DNA of 64,000 bases from UBA5072 sp041737175 (GTDB taxonomy: Bacteria; Bacteroidota; Bacteroidia; Bacteroidales; UBA10428). The notes beneath the pieces are model-generated. The model did no database searches. It had not been told where the DNA came from and saw nothing but the letters and a program-made list of their open reading frames with translations. The translations under genes and the position numbers were made by a program. Location of the stretch: assembly GCA_041737175.1 (NCBI GenBank), contig JBGSSF010000027.1, positions 1-64,000 of the forward strand, read 5' to 3'. Shown here one piece after another: positions 8,746-18,146 of the stretch (its first letter is position 1; each line of letters starts with the position of its first letter).

Positions 8746-10350
8746 ATGAAAAATAGCATTATCCCGAAAATAATCAGTATTGCTTTAGCCATGACCCTTT
8801 TAAGTTGTAGCGAGCAATTTATCGATATCCCTCCCAAAGGATTGTTGAGTGTTGAATCCTTTGTTCCTGATAAAGCAGTGATTGGATGTTATGCTGCTTT
8901 TTATAACAACGATCAGCCTTCCGGCCAGTACCAGATGTGGTCGATTGAAGTAATGGGAAATGTGGTTTCTGATGACAACTGGAAAGGAGGAGCAAATGCT
9001 TCGGACGGGGCACCCCTCGCAGAAATGGAACTTTTTCAGACCACCGCTAACAACCGGACGCTCAGAGGCTATTGGTTCAACTATTATAAGTTCATTAATT
9101 TCTTCAACACAACCATTGACGGGATATCCAACTATGCCGAACTGTCCGAAGATCTGCGGAACCGTTACCTTGGTGAAGTAAGGTTTTTAAGGGCTTATTC
9201 CTATATGCGGCTTGTCATGGCCTTTGGAAACAAGACAGCCGATCTGGGTGTTGTAGTAATTGACAGGCCCCTTGATGAGGATGAGATCGGTAAAGTTCCC
9301 CGTTCTTCATACCTTGAGAGTTGGGAACTGATCATTGATGATCTCAAATTTGCAGAAGAAAACCTTCCTTGTAAAAGCGAGTATCCCACTTCCGATCTGG
9401 GACGTGCCACCCAAGGTGCAGCACAGGCACTTCTGGCCCGAAGTTACATGTATCTTGGAGAATGGGCCGATTGCGAAACCTATGCAAAAAAGGTGATCGA
9501 TTCCGAAGAATACCAACTGGAAGAAGATTTCGCCAATATCTATGATAAAAGGCATGAACATGGCGTGGAATCAATCTTTGAGATTGTGTACAGTCTGGAT
9601 GCGCTTGGAACCGGGGCATATTCTCACAGCAGCTTTTGGGCAAGCTTTCAGAATCCCCGCGGGAAATGGGGCGGAATGGGTTTTGCTTCTCTTACAGCCG
9701 ATCTGTTGAACGAATTTACACAGGACTCGGGCGATCCGCGGATCATCTGGACTTTTCTTTTCCATGGAGACGAAGATATCAGCCAGCAGCCGGCTGTTGT
9801 ACTGGATTTCTCATCCTGGTTGTGCCCCGACGGCATGCATAACCGCAAATTATGGACCCCCATTCTGTATATATCCCCGAATAATCAGTGGGATATTAAT
9901 ATGCGGGTGATGCGCTTTGCCGATGTGTTGCTGATGTATGCCGAAGCGGCCAATGAAAATGGTCATCCATCAGAAGCCCTTTGGGCCTTAAACCAAGTCC
10001 GCAAACGTGCCCGTGAATCAAGTTTATCAGATCCGGTCAGAAATGTGAATGGTTATACCCTACCTGATTTACCAACCATCGATCGAGTTCCCGATGTAAC
10101 CGCAACCAACAAAGATGAGTTGAGAAATGCCATATGGCACGAACGGCGAGTTGAGCTGGCCGGGGAATGCTTCCGCTTCTATGACCTGGTGCGTCAGGGA
10201 AGAGCCGGAGAAGTCATGCGGGCCTTTGGTGCAACTTATAATACCAATAAAGGAGCAGCTTTTGTAGACGGCATCCACGAGGCTTTTCCAATACCTTCCG
10301 ATGATATTGCAGCCTCCAATGGAACCTTGGAACAAAACCCGGGTTACTGA
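8746..10350 (+). CDS. SusD/RagB-family outer-membrane lipoprotein
   Basis: 534-aa surface lipoprotein that caps the SusC barrel and binds substrate. The lipobox is LLSC with the lipidated Cys at about residue 21, followed by the family start SEQFIDIPPKG. TPR-like helices follow (RFLRAYSYMRLVMAFG, ALLARSYMYLGEWADC, RFADVLLMYAEAANE). The C-terminal SusD signature contains IWHERRVELAGECFRFYDLVRQGRA and ends AFPIPSDDIA...NPGY. It is co-transcribed with susC (18-bp gap). A strong hairpin follows it. Confidence 0.96.
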   Translation: MKNSIIPKIISIALAMTLLSCSEQFIDIPPKGLLSVESFVPDKAVIGCYAAFYNNDQPSGQYQMWSIEVMGNVVSDDNWKGGANASDGAPLAEMELFQTTANNRTLRGYWFNYYKFINFFNTTIDGISNYAELSEDLRNRYLGEVRFLRAYSYMRLVMAFGNKTADLGVVVIDRPLDEDEIGKVPRSSYLESWELIIDDLKFAEENLPCKSEYPTSDLGRATQGAAQALLARSYMYLGEWADCETYAKKVIDSEEYQLEEDFANIYDKRHEHGVESIFEIVYSLDALGTGAYSHSSFWASFQNPRGKWGGMGFASLTADLLNEFTQDSGDPRIIWTFLFHGDEDISQQPAVVLDFSSWLCPDGMHNRKLWTPILYISPNNQWDINMRVMRFADVLLMYAEAANENGHPSEALWALNQVRKRARESSLSDPVRNVNGYTLPDLPTIDRVPDVTATNKDELRNAIWHERRVELAGECFRFYDLVRQGRAGEVMRAFGATYNTNKGAAFVDGIHEAFPIPSDDIAASNGTLEQNPGY

Positions 10351-10384
10351 GAAAAAAAAGGTTAGTTAGTTAGGGTGGTTAATA

Positions 10385-10415
10385 GATAGCGGGGTGTAGA
10401 AATACCCCCGTTATC
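10385..10415 (+). terminator. hairpin after susD
   Basis: GATAGCGGGGT pairs with ACCCCCGTTATC across an 8-base loop, giving about 11 pairs with one bulged C and one G-T pair. No long T run follows, so it may act as a partial terminator or an mRNA-stabilising 3' structure that keeps susC/susD transcripts more abundant than the downstream enzymes. Confidence 0.55.
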
Positions 10416-10473
10416 ATTAACTTTCGAATTGGTATCACAAGGTTTTAGTTGCTGTTAAAAATAATCCTGTAAA

Positions 10474-11955
10474 ATGAAGAAACTTACCATTCTTATCCTC
10501 ACGGAAGCTATTCTTGGCTTTCACCTGTTATCACAACCTGGCCCCGGCAACCTGTTCAGTGTTCACCGAAATATGGTTTATACCGGGAAAAACAACCAGG
10601 CGCTGAAACTCGATCTCTATGTACCCGGGGGTCAAGCCATGGCAGCAGGTGTTGGTGTAGCGGGGAAGCAGGCCCAACCGGGAATGCCCGTTGAAGCCAA
10701 CGGTTCAGCAAGGCCTGTACTGATATGGCTTCCGGGGTATGGGAAAGACATTTTTCCGTCTCCCGTGGCAGGCTATGTCGGGAACGGATACGCCATGGCG
10801 AGCCTCCAGGTGGAAAGTGAATCCACATGCCCGGAGAACGTAGGGCAGGCCCTGGAATACCTGCAGCAACATGCAGGAAGATTTAATCTCGACACAGAAA
10901 AAACAGGCCTGATCCTGCCGGTATCCGGCGGATACCTTGCGGTGATCTGGCAAAACGGCATGCAAAAGCAGAAATCATTGGCAGAAGCAGCCATACAGGT
11001 GACAATTGTTGCTGAAAGTGACCCGGATTTTTCAATACTGCAAGTAACAGAAAATACAGACCATCTCATCCGTTTCTTTGATAAACACTTGCGAAATGGC
11101 ATGCATACCGAATCTGATCCGCTGGCGTTAAGATGTCCGCCAGATTCCTGGATCGATCCGGTCACCAATCCCGTCCCCGGAACCACCTACCACCTGTTTC
11201 CTACTCCGGTCAGGGGAGAAAACGAAATGGGCAGTTATCTGATCTATTTACCAGGAGATTATACAACATCCGATAAAAGATACCCCGTTATTTACTGGTT
11301 ACACGGCGGGAATGGCAATTCCCGTGATGGCGCCTGGATGTGTGCACAAATGGATGCCGCCATGCAAAACGGCAGCATGGTACCATGCATTGTGGTGTTC
11401 GTGCAGGGATTGCCCATTGGCTGGTATAACAACTCTAAAGACGGCACCATGCCGGTGGAAGATGTCATCATACGCGATCTGATCCCGCACATAGATGCCA
11501 CATACCGGACCATCAACCGGCGTGAGGCAAGGGGCATCGATGGCATGTCGATGGGGGGATACGGCTCACTGCACCTCGGATTCAAGTACCCCGAACTGTT
11601 TGGCGTGGTATCCACCATTGCCCCGAGTATCACCACCTTTGAAAAGGAAAGGAAGGAAGTGCTCCTGCCTACTTTTGAAGATGATGCGGCTTATTTTAAG
11701 GTGAATCACCCTTCCACACTGGTTCAAAAAAATGCGGATTATCTCCGGGAGAATAGTGTCATCCGTTTGTTGGTGGGCGACAAAGATTTTCTGTTTGATA
11801 TCGTCCAGCAATTTCACGGGCAGCTTACTGATCTTCAGCTCAATCATCAGTATGCCATTGCTGAAGGCGCGGATCATGATTACAAACAGGTAATTGCGAA
11901 CCTCGGCTTCAATGCCTTTGAATTCTGGGGAAATGCTTTTAAATTGGATGAATAA
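10474..11955 (+). CDS. secreted two-domain esterase (degenerate alpha/beta hydrolase + esterase D-like)
   Basis: 493-aa exported protein (signal about 1-20). The C-terminal half (about 245-490) is an esterase-D/feruloyl-esterase-like domain with oxyanion region VIYWLHGGNGNS, nucleophile Ser359 in GMSMGG and a probable His in EGADHDY. The N-terminal half (about 30-210) resembles a BD-FAE-type alpha/beta hydrolase (LDLYVPGG, VLIWLPGYG), but the nucleophile elbow GxSxG reads LPVSGG around Ser151 and the domain is short, so it is probably inactive and may bind substrate. A low-complexity Ala/Gly stretch (about 54-80) sits inside it. Downstream of susD, it probably removes acyl groups from the imported substrate. 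Confidence 0.8.
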   Translation: MKKLTILILTEAILGFHLLSQPGPGNLFSVHRNMVYTGKNNQALKLDLYVPGGQAMAAGVGVAGKQAQPGMPVEANGSARPVLIWLPGYGKDIFPSPVAGYVGNGYAMASLQVESESTCPENVGQALEYLQQHAGRFNLDTEKTGLILPVSGGYLAVIWQNGMQKQKSLAEAAIQVTIVAESDPDFSILQVTENTDHLIRFFDKHLRNGMHTESDPLALRCPPDSWIDPVTNPVPGTTYHLFPTPVRGENEMGSYLIYLPGDYTTSDKRYPVIYWLHGGNGNSRDGAWMCAQMDAAMQNGSMVPCIVVFVQGLPIGWYNNSKDGTMPVEDVIIRDLIPHIDATYRTINRREARGIDGMSMGGYGSLHLGFKYPELFGVVSTIAPSITTFEKERKEVLLPTFEDDAAYFKVNHPSTLVQKNADYLRENSVIRLLVGDKDFLFDIVQQFHGQLTDLQLNHQYAIAEGADHDYKQVIANLGFNAFEFWGNAFKLDE

Positions 11956-12008
11956 GATTTTCCGTTGAACTTTCATCGTTCGGACAATATGTTTTAAATC
12001 GATTTCCT

Positions 12009-13421
12009 ATGAATAGCAAAAGTCACACACTTCGATGGTTGACCCTGACGGCAATGTGCATCTTGCTGGCGGTTGATTCAGGATTTGCACAAAGCAGGAG
12101 TCTGCGTGTTGGCGCTGCGAGGATTGATATATCGCCCCCTGCAAACCCGGATTACCTGCCATCAGGAAAATATGACCATGAAAAGTTATATGTCAGGGCC
12201 ATTGTACTGGATAATGGTGAGACCCGTGCAGCGCTCATTAGTGCCGATTTAGCCGATGTGACCAATCCGGTCTGGGCCGGTGCAGCACCAATAATTGCCA
12301 AAGAGCTTGATTGTCCGTTAGAGAATCTCATTTTATCTCCAACACATTCGCACAGTGCCTGTCCATCAGGCCCCCCTCCCCCCCGTTTTAATGAAATACA
12401 GACTGAACCTGTTGTGAATGCAATGGTGAAAGCAGTCCGCCAGGCAAAAATCAGGCTTAAGACTGCCAGGGTGGGCTTCGGTACCGGCAAAGCCTATCTG
12501 AATGTGAACCGGGATGCAATAGGCAAGGTAACCAGAAGATGGACCCAGGCAGCCAACATGGAGGGTCCCTCGGACAAATCACTTGCAGTGATCCTTTTTA
12601 CTGATCCTGAGGGGGTACCCATTGCAGGCTACATGAATTATGCCATGCATCCTGTTAACGCTTTTCTGACTGGAATAACATCTGCAGACTTTCCGGGGGC
12701 TGCATGCTGCTATATTGAAAGAGCGTTCAAAAACGATATGGTGATGATATACACACAGGGGGCCTCAGGAGATCAGAATCCGCTTTGGTTAAGACCGGGC
12801 ACCAATGTCCTGGCTTCAAAATCAGGTGTTGAAATAACAGGCTACGAAATGGTTCGCGAAGAAATAGAAGGTCCGCTGAGAGACGGACGTGTCCCTCACG
12901 GGAAACCGGATCCCCAGGTGACAGAGAACCTGTGCCGCTATATCGATGCATTAGGTGTTATAATGGGTGAAGAGGCCATACGGGTAATGACAAACATGGA
13001 TATATTTGAAAGCGATGTCAAAATCATGGGTACCCATGAGGTTATAACACTTCCCGGACGACAGCGGACAAATACCGGGAGAGAAGGTGAGCCCGGAACC
13101 TATGCGGATGGACCACCGGTAAATATACGCCTCGGTGTCCTGGGAATAGGGAACATAGCACTAACAACAATCGATGCTGAGATATACAATCAGTTTGCCC
13201 AGCATCTGAAGCAGGCATCCCCGATGGCCCATACGGTGATGGTGACACTGGCCAACGGAAGAACAAACTCCGGTTATATAATTGCCGATGTGGATTATGG
13301 TAAAAATACCTTCCAGGTACTTGGGAATAAACTTAAACACGGTTATGCTGAACAAGAAATAAAGAATGGATTTCTTAAACTGATTGAGGCGTATCTGTGC
13401 AATGAATCTCCGGATGAATAG
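12009..13421 (+). CDS. secreted neutral/alkaline-ceramidase-like protein 1
   Basis: 470 aa with a signal peptide (about 1-27, ending GFAQ). It matches the N-terminal domain of the neutral/alkaline non-lysosomal ceramidase family: VGAARIDISPP near the start, a Zn-type THSHS motif, and the block GASGDQNP. In characterised ceramidases the last block reads GDVSPN and holds the nucleophilic Ser. Here that Ser is Asn, so ceramidase activity should not be assumed. It shares this trait with the paralog at 16022. Co-directional with the esterases, it likely hydrolyses an amide or ester in the same pathway, exact substrate unknown. Confidence 0.75.
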   Translation: MNSKSHTLRWLTLTAMCILLAVDSGFAQSRSLRVGAARIDISPPANPDYLPSGKYDHEKLYVRAIVLDNGETRAALISADLADVTNPVWAGAAPIIAKELDCPLENLILSPTHSHSACPSGPPPPRFNEIQTEPVVNAMVKAVRQAKIRLKTARVGFGTGKAYLNVNRDAIGKVTRRWTQAANMEGPSDKSLAVILFTDPEGVPIAGYMNYAMHPVNAFLTGITSADFPGAACCYIERAFKNDMVMIYTQGASGDQNPLWLRPGTNVLASKSGVEITGYEMVREEIEGPLRDGRVPHGKPDPQVTENLCRYIDALGVIMGEEAIRVMTNMDIFESDVKIMGTHEVITLPGRQRTNTGREGEPGTYADGPPVNIRLGVLGIGNIALTTIDAEIYNQFAQHLKQASPMAHTVMVTLANGRTNSGYIIADVDYGKNTFQVLGNKLKHGYAEQEIKNGFLKLIEAYLCNESPDE

Positions 13422-13424
13422 CGC

Positions 13425-13439
13425 TGCTTCGGGGAAGCA
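13425..13439 (+). terminator. short hairpin after ceramidase-like gene 1
   Basis: TGCTTC / GAAGCA with a 3-base loop directly after the stop codon. There is no T run, so it is a weak candidate for a processing or attenuation structure. Confidence 0.25.
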
Positions 13440-13487
13440 CCAATACAAGAAAAGATGTCATGAAGAAACACTCTATACGACAAGAAA

Positions 13488-14576
13488 ATGATAAAGAATA
13501 TTTTGCTTCGCATTAGGTCAGTTGCAATGCTGTACAGCTTATTGCTTACGAATTCAGTATATGCACAACCGGAGGCTTTATTTGATGCCGCTCCGTTGGT
13601 CAGACCCGGTGATCATGTAAAATACGGTTCTTACGTAATTTACAAAATCAGGGAAGGCGTCTATAAGATCAATGATCCGGGTGTGACAACCGGGAAAGGC
13701 GGGGCGTGGGGCGTGGACATGTATCTGATCTGTGGTGATAACAAAGCCCTGATGATTGACCTGGGTAACAATTATATGGACGGCTATGAAAAGGATTTAA
13801 TAGCACCCCGTAAGAATGCTGCCAATGCGCTTCGTGAGGTCATATACGGATTATCGGGCGAACTGCCGCTTGAAATCGCTATCACCCATGCTCATCCTGA
13901 TCATGACGGCATGACAGCCGCTTTTGTTGACAGCCAGGTTGATTTTTGGATCGGGAAGGGAGAAGACACAGCCGCACTGAAAACGCAACATCATATAGAT
14001 CCGTCAGTATTCAAGGTTTTTACACCCGGTGAAAAAATGTTCGATCTGGGAGGTGAACGCATTGTTGAAACCTTTCTGGTAAGAGGACATTCCAACGGTG
14101 GAACGGTATTTATCCTGAAGCATGACAAATTGCTTTTTACAGGCGATGCCCTTGGTTCAGGTTTCGGGCAAAGCTTTCGCTCCGTTGACAGGCTCAGATT
14201 AGCGGCAGAAGACGCTCAGAAGCTTGTGGAATATTTGAAAGCCGGCCTTGCACCCTATGACCGGTATGCCCTGCAGGTTTACACCGGACACACCTGGCAG
14301 AACGTCTATGGTGGCTTCATGCACCCTGAAAAGGAAAAAGTTGATGTGGGATACCTCGATTGGAGATTCATTCAGGATGTGGCATCGTGTGCAAATGGAA
14401 TACTCAAAGGCAAATGGCTCGTGGAGGGCAGCGGGCTTCACCTTGCAGGCAGCATGGTGTATACTGATAGCTGGCCCGGCGCGGCGGGACAGGCCATTAT
14501 GATCTATGGCACCGGCACCATTATCGTACCGCTTCATGTAGCTTACGAGGCAGCCGGTCTGAAGATACCGGAGTGA
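13488..14576 (+). CDS. secreted metallo-beta-lactamase-fold hydrolase
   Basis: 362 aa with a signal peptide (about 1-27, VYAQ). The metal-binding motif THAHPDHDG (His134, His136, Asp138, His139) is complete. Further ligands are likely the His of RGHSNGG, the Asp of FTGDALG and the His of YTGHTW. About 70 residues follow the metallo core as an extra C-terminal region. Such enzymes include lactonases, glyoxalases and other ester hydrolases, and the exact reaction is not determined. It lies between ceramidase-like 1 and an alpha/beta hydrolase on the same strand, consistent with a shared catabolic pathway. Confidence 0.85.
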   Translation: MIKNILLRIRSVAMLYSLLLTNSVYAQPEALFDAAPLVRPGDHVKYGSYVIYKIREGVYKINDPGVTTGKGGAWGVDMYLICGDNKALMIDLGNNYMDGYEKDLIAPRKNAANALREVIYGLSGELPLEIAITHAHPDHDGMTAAFVDSQVDFWIGKGEDTAALKTQHHIDPSVFKVFTPGEKMFDLGGERIVETFLVRGHSNGGTVFILKHDKLLFTGDALGSGFGQSFRSVDRLRLAAEDAQKLVEYLKAGLAPYDRYALQVYTGHTWQNVYGGFMHPEKEKVDVGYLDWRFIQDVASCANGILKGKWLVEGSGLHLAGSMVYTDSWPGAAGQAIMIYGTGTIIVPLHVAYEAAGLKIPE

Positions 14577-14650
14577 TTTCCCTGGTATGCTTGTTGGTAT
14601 TTTGAGAAGATTTTAATTTTTAAATATTCGTTTCACCAAATCTTATTTCA

Positions 14651-15988
14651 ATGAAAATAAAAATGATCATTTCCTTATTTGTAATGATAATACTTTCTGT
14701 TTGTTTTGCCCATACATCCATCGCCCAGTATCAGGATATTAAAAGCACATTTGTACGGCCAGGACGCGGTGTTCCCGGGGTGTTATATGAACCGGTTTCA
14801 TCTGGTATAAAAAGTGCCATTGGTGTTTTTGTAATGCATCCCGGATCAGATTATTTGCAATTCCACGCTGGCCCTGAATTGTCAAAACGTGGCTACACAG
14901 TGCTGTGTGCGAATAATACCACAGATGATTATGAAGAAAAAGTCCTTGCTGTTAAATCCGGCGTTGAATTTCTGCGCAATTACCACGGAATCCGGAAAGT
15001 TATTCTTTTTGGACACAGCGGGGGTAGCGGACTGATGACAACCTACCAGAACATTGCTGAAAATGGGGTTAAAGCTTCCCAGGGACCGGAAAAAATATAC
15101 CCCTTTTCTGATAAGCTGGCAGACTTACCTCCGGCAGATGGCATCATGCTTATCGATCCAAACTGGGGAGATGGCGCTATGATGTTGTTCAGTCTCGATC
15201 CTGCGATCGTTGACGAGGAGAAAGCGCTGGAGCTGAATCAGGAATTGAACCTGTTTAACGCCCAAAATGGATTTACGCCACAGGGAGCAACTTATACGGA
15301 TAAATTTATAGGCAAATTTCAGATGGAGCAGGGGAAAAGGAATAACCGGCTGATCGGAAAAGCTCAGGAAAGGTTGGAGGCAATTAACAGCGGTAAGGGA
15401 ATGTTTAATGATGATGAACCATTTGTTGTGCCTGGCGCCGCATCCAATCTGACAAATAATAAACTCTTTCCGCAAGATATCAGGCTGATGTCGCACACCC
15501 GAGATAGCTGGCCCCTTCTACATCCTGACGGAACAATAACAACAGAGGTAATCTATTCCGTTCGTGTCCCAAAAAATCTGTCGAACATATCTACTCCTTC
15601 GCTCAATGGGGGTGCACTGAACACAACAGTCCGCAAATTCCTTAAACAGTATGCGATCAGCGTAACCGAAAATTATGGCTTTGATGAGCACAGCGTTTAT
15701 GGCATTGACTGGTCCTCGAGCAATACCTGCCCGCCGGGCAATGTCATGGGCATAGGTGTCCCGATACTTACAATGGGAATGACAGGCAGCTGGGAGTACT
15801 TGTCGGCTGAAACCATTTATCTGCATGCCAAAAGTACCGATAAAACAATAGCCTTCGTAAAAGGCGCCACTCACGGATTAAGCACGTGCAAGGAATGTGA
15901 AACAACACCCGGTCAATTTGGAGACACCCTAAAGACATTGTTTGACTATATGGATAGATGGCTGATTAAAAAAGAAAGATTTTTTTAA
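14651..15988 (+). CDS. secreted alpha/beta hydrolase
   Basis: 445 aa with signal peptide (about 1-26, SIAQ). The fold is shown by IGVFVMHPGSDY, the nucleophile elbow GHSGGS with Ser123, and a late His in GATHGLS. A large insertion (about 150-300) separates the elbow from the C-terminal strand and probably forms a lid. Two Cys (CKEC near the C-terminus) could form a disulfide. Subfamily not recognised. An esterase is the likeliest activity given the neighbours. It is 34 bp upstream of ceramidase-like 2, so they are probably co-transcribed. Confidence 0.75.
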   Translation: MKIKMIISLFVMIILSVCFAHTSIAQYQDIKSTFVRPGRGVPGVLYEPVSSGIKSAIGVFVMHPGSDYLQFHAGPELSKRGYTVLCANNTTDDYEEKVLAVKSGVEFLRNYHGIRKVILFGHSGGSGLMTTYQNIAENGVKASQGPEKIYPFSDKLADLPPADGIMLIDPNWGDGAMMLFSLDPAIVDEEKALELNQELNLFNAQNGFTPQGATYTDKFIGKFQMEQGKRNNRLIGKAQERLEAINSGKGMFNDDEPFVVPGAASNLTNNKLFPQDIRLMSHTRDSWPLLHPDGTITTEVIYSVRVPKNLSNISTPSLNGGALNTTVRKFLKQYAISVTENYGFDEHSVYGIDWSSSNTCPPGNVMGIGVPILTMGMTGSWEYLSAETIYLHAKSTDKTIAFVKGATHGLSTCKECETTPGQFGDTLKTLFDYMDRWLIKKERFF

Positions 15989-16021
15989 TTCGAGGATAAA
16001 TAAAAGACATTGAATAGGTAT

Positions 16022-17326
16022 ATGGAAAAATCAGGTATGGTATTTAACATGATGGTGGTCATGCTGGTGGTGATTTCCTCATTATCGGCCAGGGCTGGTA
16101 ACCTTAAAGCAGGTGCAGGCAGGTATTCAATCACACCGCCTGCTTCAGAATTCCCGTATAAGCCTGATAATGAGGATTTGAGTTATGTCGGAGTCCGCCA
16201 CCCTGTATATGCCCGGGCACTTGTGCTTGATGACGGGGAACAAAGGGTGGTGGTTGTACTCCTTGAGGTCACCAAAGTTCCAATACCACAACAATTGGTC
16301 GCAGCGGCCGCAAAAGAAGCAGGTATTGATGAATCTCATGTGATTATTGCGGCGACACACACCCATAATGTACTTCTGGCGACATATCACGGAGGAGACA
16401 TGCCATCGGTCATCGCACGTGAAATTGAACGTGTCAGGAAAGGGACCATTGAAGCGGTACGCGAGGCAGTAACCAATCTTGAGCCTGCTGGTATTTCATT
16501 CTCGCGTGGCAAGGCCTGGGTGAATATGAACAACGGCCAAAGATCAGGCCTGAAAACCCGGTATGATCCGGAAGGACCATCAGATAAAACACTCGACATC
16601 ATTCGGGTTGCAAATCTGAACGGTGAACCTATCGCCCTGCTCATTAATTATGCGACACATGCGGAGGTCATGTTTCGAAGTGTGACAAAGGACAATGGCT
16701 ATGAGGTAACCGGAGATATCCCCGGTGTTGTTTCAAATATCCTTGAAGATAATGCTGTCGGCGCCCCTGTAGTGCTATTCTCCTGCGGTGCAGAAGGCGA
16801 TCAGTTATCACTGTTCACTTCACGACAACCGGCAGGATTGTTGCCGGCCACAGATGAAGGAAGTGCTGGCTGGGCATTGCTGAATGTGCAGGCTCATCGA
16901 TTGGCAAATTCGGTACTCGAAACCCTCAGCATGACTTCCACCGGGGAACAGCATGTGAAACTACATGCCTCGTCAGGTATGGTAAGCTGTCCGGGACAAA
17001 AACTTCGTATCAATCCTCGCACCAACGAGGTGACCATTGAAGAAAGACCTCCTGTTGACATCAAACTCACAGTGGTGCGGCTTAATGATATTGCGATCGT
17101 CGGTGTCGCCGGAGATGTGGCCAGCGAAATAGGCACTGCCATCAGGGCTGCTTCCCCCATCCCTAACACCATGTTAATGACAATGCTTGCCGGTTCTGTC
17201 GGTTATATTCTTTCAGATGCAAGCTACGAACAACCGGGACACGGTGTTGCAGGTTCTCCTCTTAAGCCCGGCTGTGCGGAGAATGCCCTCATTGAAGGTA
17301 TCAATGCATTGATCAATGAAGAATAA
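16022..17326 (+). CDS. secreted neutral/alkaline-ceramidase-like protein 2
   Basis: 434 aa, signal segment about 5-27. Like the protein at 12009 it opens with GAGRYSITPP and carries a Zn-type THTHN motif. The nucleophile block reads GAEGDQLS instead of GDVSPN, so the classical ceramidase Ser is not in place. A TTG codon 12 bp upstream (16010) is an alternative start, but ATG 16022 gives a compact signal peptide. It is 434 residues, shorter than full ceramidases, which carry an extra C-terminal domain. Last gene of the hydrolase run. Confidence 0.75.
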   Translation: MEKSGMVFNMMVVMLVVISSLSARAGNLKAGAGRYSITPPASEFPYKPDNEDLSYVGVRHPVYARALVLDDGEQRVVVVLLEVTKVPIPQQLVAAAAKEAGIDESHVIIAATHTHNVLLATYHGGDMPSVIAREIERVRKGTIEAVREAVTNLEPAGISFSRGKAWVNMNNGQRSGLKTRYDPEGPSDKTLDIIRVANLNGEPIALLINYATHAEVMFRSVTKDNGYEVTGDIPGVVSNILEDNAVGAPVVLFSCGAEGDQLSLFTSRQPAGLLPATDEGSAGWALLNVQAHRLANSVLETLSMTSTGEQHVKLHASSGMVSCPGQKLRINPRTNEVTIEERPPVDIKLTVVRLNDIAIVGVAGDVASEIGTAIRAASPIPNTMLMTMLAGSVGYILSDASYEQPGHGVAGSPLKPGCAENALIEGINALINEE

Positions 17327-17358
17327 CTTTACTGCGCATTCCAGACTTACATTTCGTC

Positions 17359-17427
17359 ACTTCATCCCCCGATTCATCAGCCTCACTGACAATCAAAAGA
17401 TTTCGGCCGGTTGCCTGCATATTTTTA
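17359..17427 (+). promoter_or_regulatory. conserved operator/promoter element, copy B
   Basis: TTCAT at 17361 and CTCAC at 17382 are 21 bp apart, and TATTTTTA begins at 17420, 38 bp after the second half-site, the same spacing as copies A and C. The block CAGCCTCACTGAC is identical to copy C. It precedes the PepSY-type gene by about 90 bp. Interpreted as a LytTR-type double site plus promoter. Confidence 0.6.
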
Positions 17428-17512
17428 TCCTGATAAACAAAGTAGCTTATGAACACGATGTCTTATAAACTGGAGAAAACGTAGCCACCTATAAATTTCT
17501 AAAACAACGATT

Positions 17513-18034
17513 ATGGAACAGAAAACAAAAAAAACATTCAATCAATACGCGAGAACCCTGCATCGCAATGTCGGATTTTTCATTGCCGGATTGGTAATTA
17601 TCTACAGTTTAAGTGGAATTGTACTGATATACAGGGATACGAATTTTTTAAAGCGGGAAGCTTTGGTTGAAAAGAAATTATCCCCAAACCTTGCGGACGC
17701 TGAACTCGGCATTGCATTGCAATTAAGGAATTTTAAAATAGAAAAAACCGAAGGAGATATCGTCTATTTTCAAAACGGAAACTACAACAAAGTGACAGGT
17801 GAAGCAACTTATTCAATAACAGAGCTGCCCCCGTTGATCAAAAGGCTTACCGATTTGCATAAAACCCCGAGCAAAAATATAAAACACTGGTCTACCATAG
17901 CCTTTGGCGTGTTGTTACTGTTCATGGTCATTTCATCCTTCTGGATGTTCAAACCCGGCACAACTTTCTTTCGAAAAGGAATTATCATGGCCGGCGCAGG
18001 GATTGTGGTGGCCTTGATTTTGTTGTTATTATAA
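17513..18034 (+). CDS. PepSY-associated membrane-helix protein
   Basis: 173-aa inner-membrane protein. The N-terminal helix (about 17-42) carries LHRNVGFFIAGLVIIYSLSG, the signature of PepSY-associated membrane proteins. Then comes a periplasmic stretch (about 45-120), and two C-terminal helices (about 125-145 and 153-173). The order is helix, soluble domain, helices, as in small PepSY_TM proteins linked to iron/siderophore reduction or envelope protease control. Function is not established. It is monocistronic, with conserved element B upstream and an inverted repeat downstream. Confidence 0.75.
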   Translation: MEQKTKKTFNQYARTLHRNVGFFIAGLVIIYSLSGIVLIYRDTNFLKREALVEKKLSPNLADAELGIALQLRNFKIEKTEGDIVYFQNGNYNKVTGEATYSITELPPLIKRLTDLHKTPSKNIKHWSTIAFGVLLLFMVISSFWMFKPGTTFFRKGIIMAGAGIVVALILLLL

Positions 18035-18046
18035 TAGCGTATTCTT

Positions 18047-18095
18047 AAGCTCCGTAGGTGCGGCATGTCCTAAACATCCCGTTCCTACGGAGCTT
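18047..18095 (+). repeat. palindromic REP-like element / bidirectional terminator
   Basis: AAGCTCCGTAGG and CCTACGGAGCTT form a perfect 12-bp inverted repeat around a 25-base loop rich in CGGCATGT. It lies just after the PepSY-type gene. Stem-loops containing CTCCGTAGG arms are, from memory, common between genes in Bacteroidota, so this may be a dispersed repeat serving as a terminator. Confidence 0.6.
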
Positions 18096-18146
18096 TGTAT
18101 TAAGGCCCCGCAGCCCACGTGCAGCAAATCAATCCTCCAAAATGTC

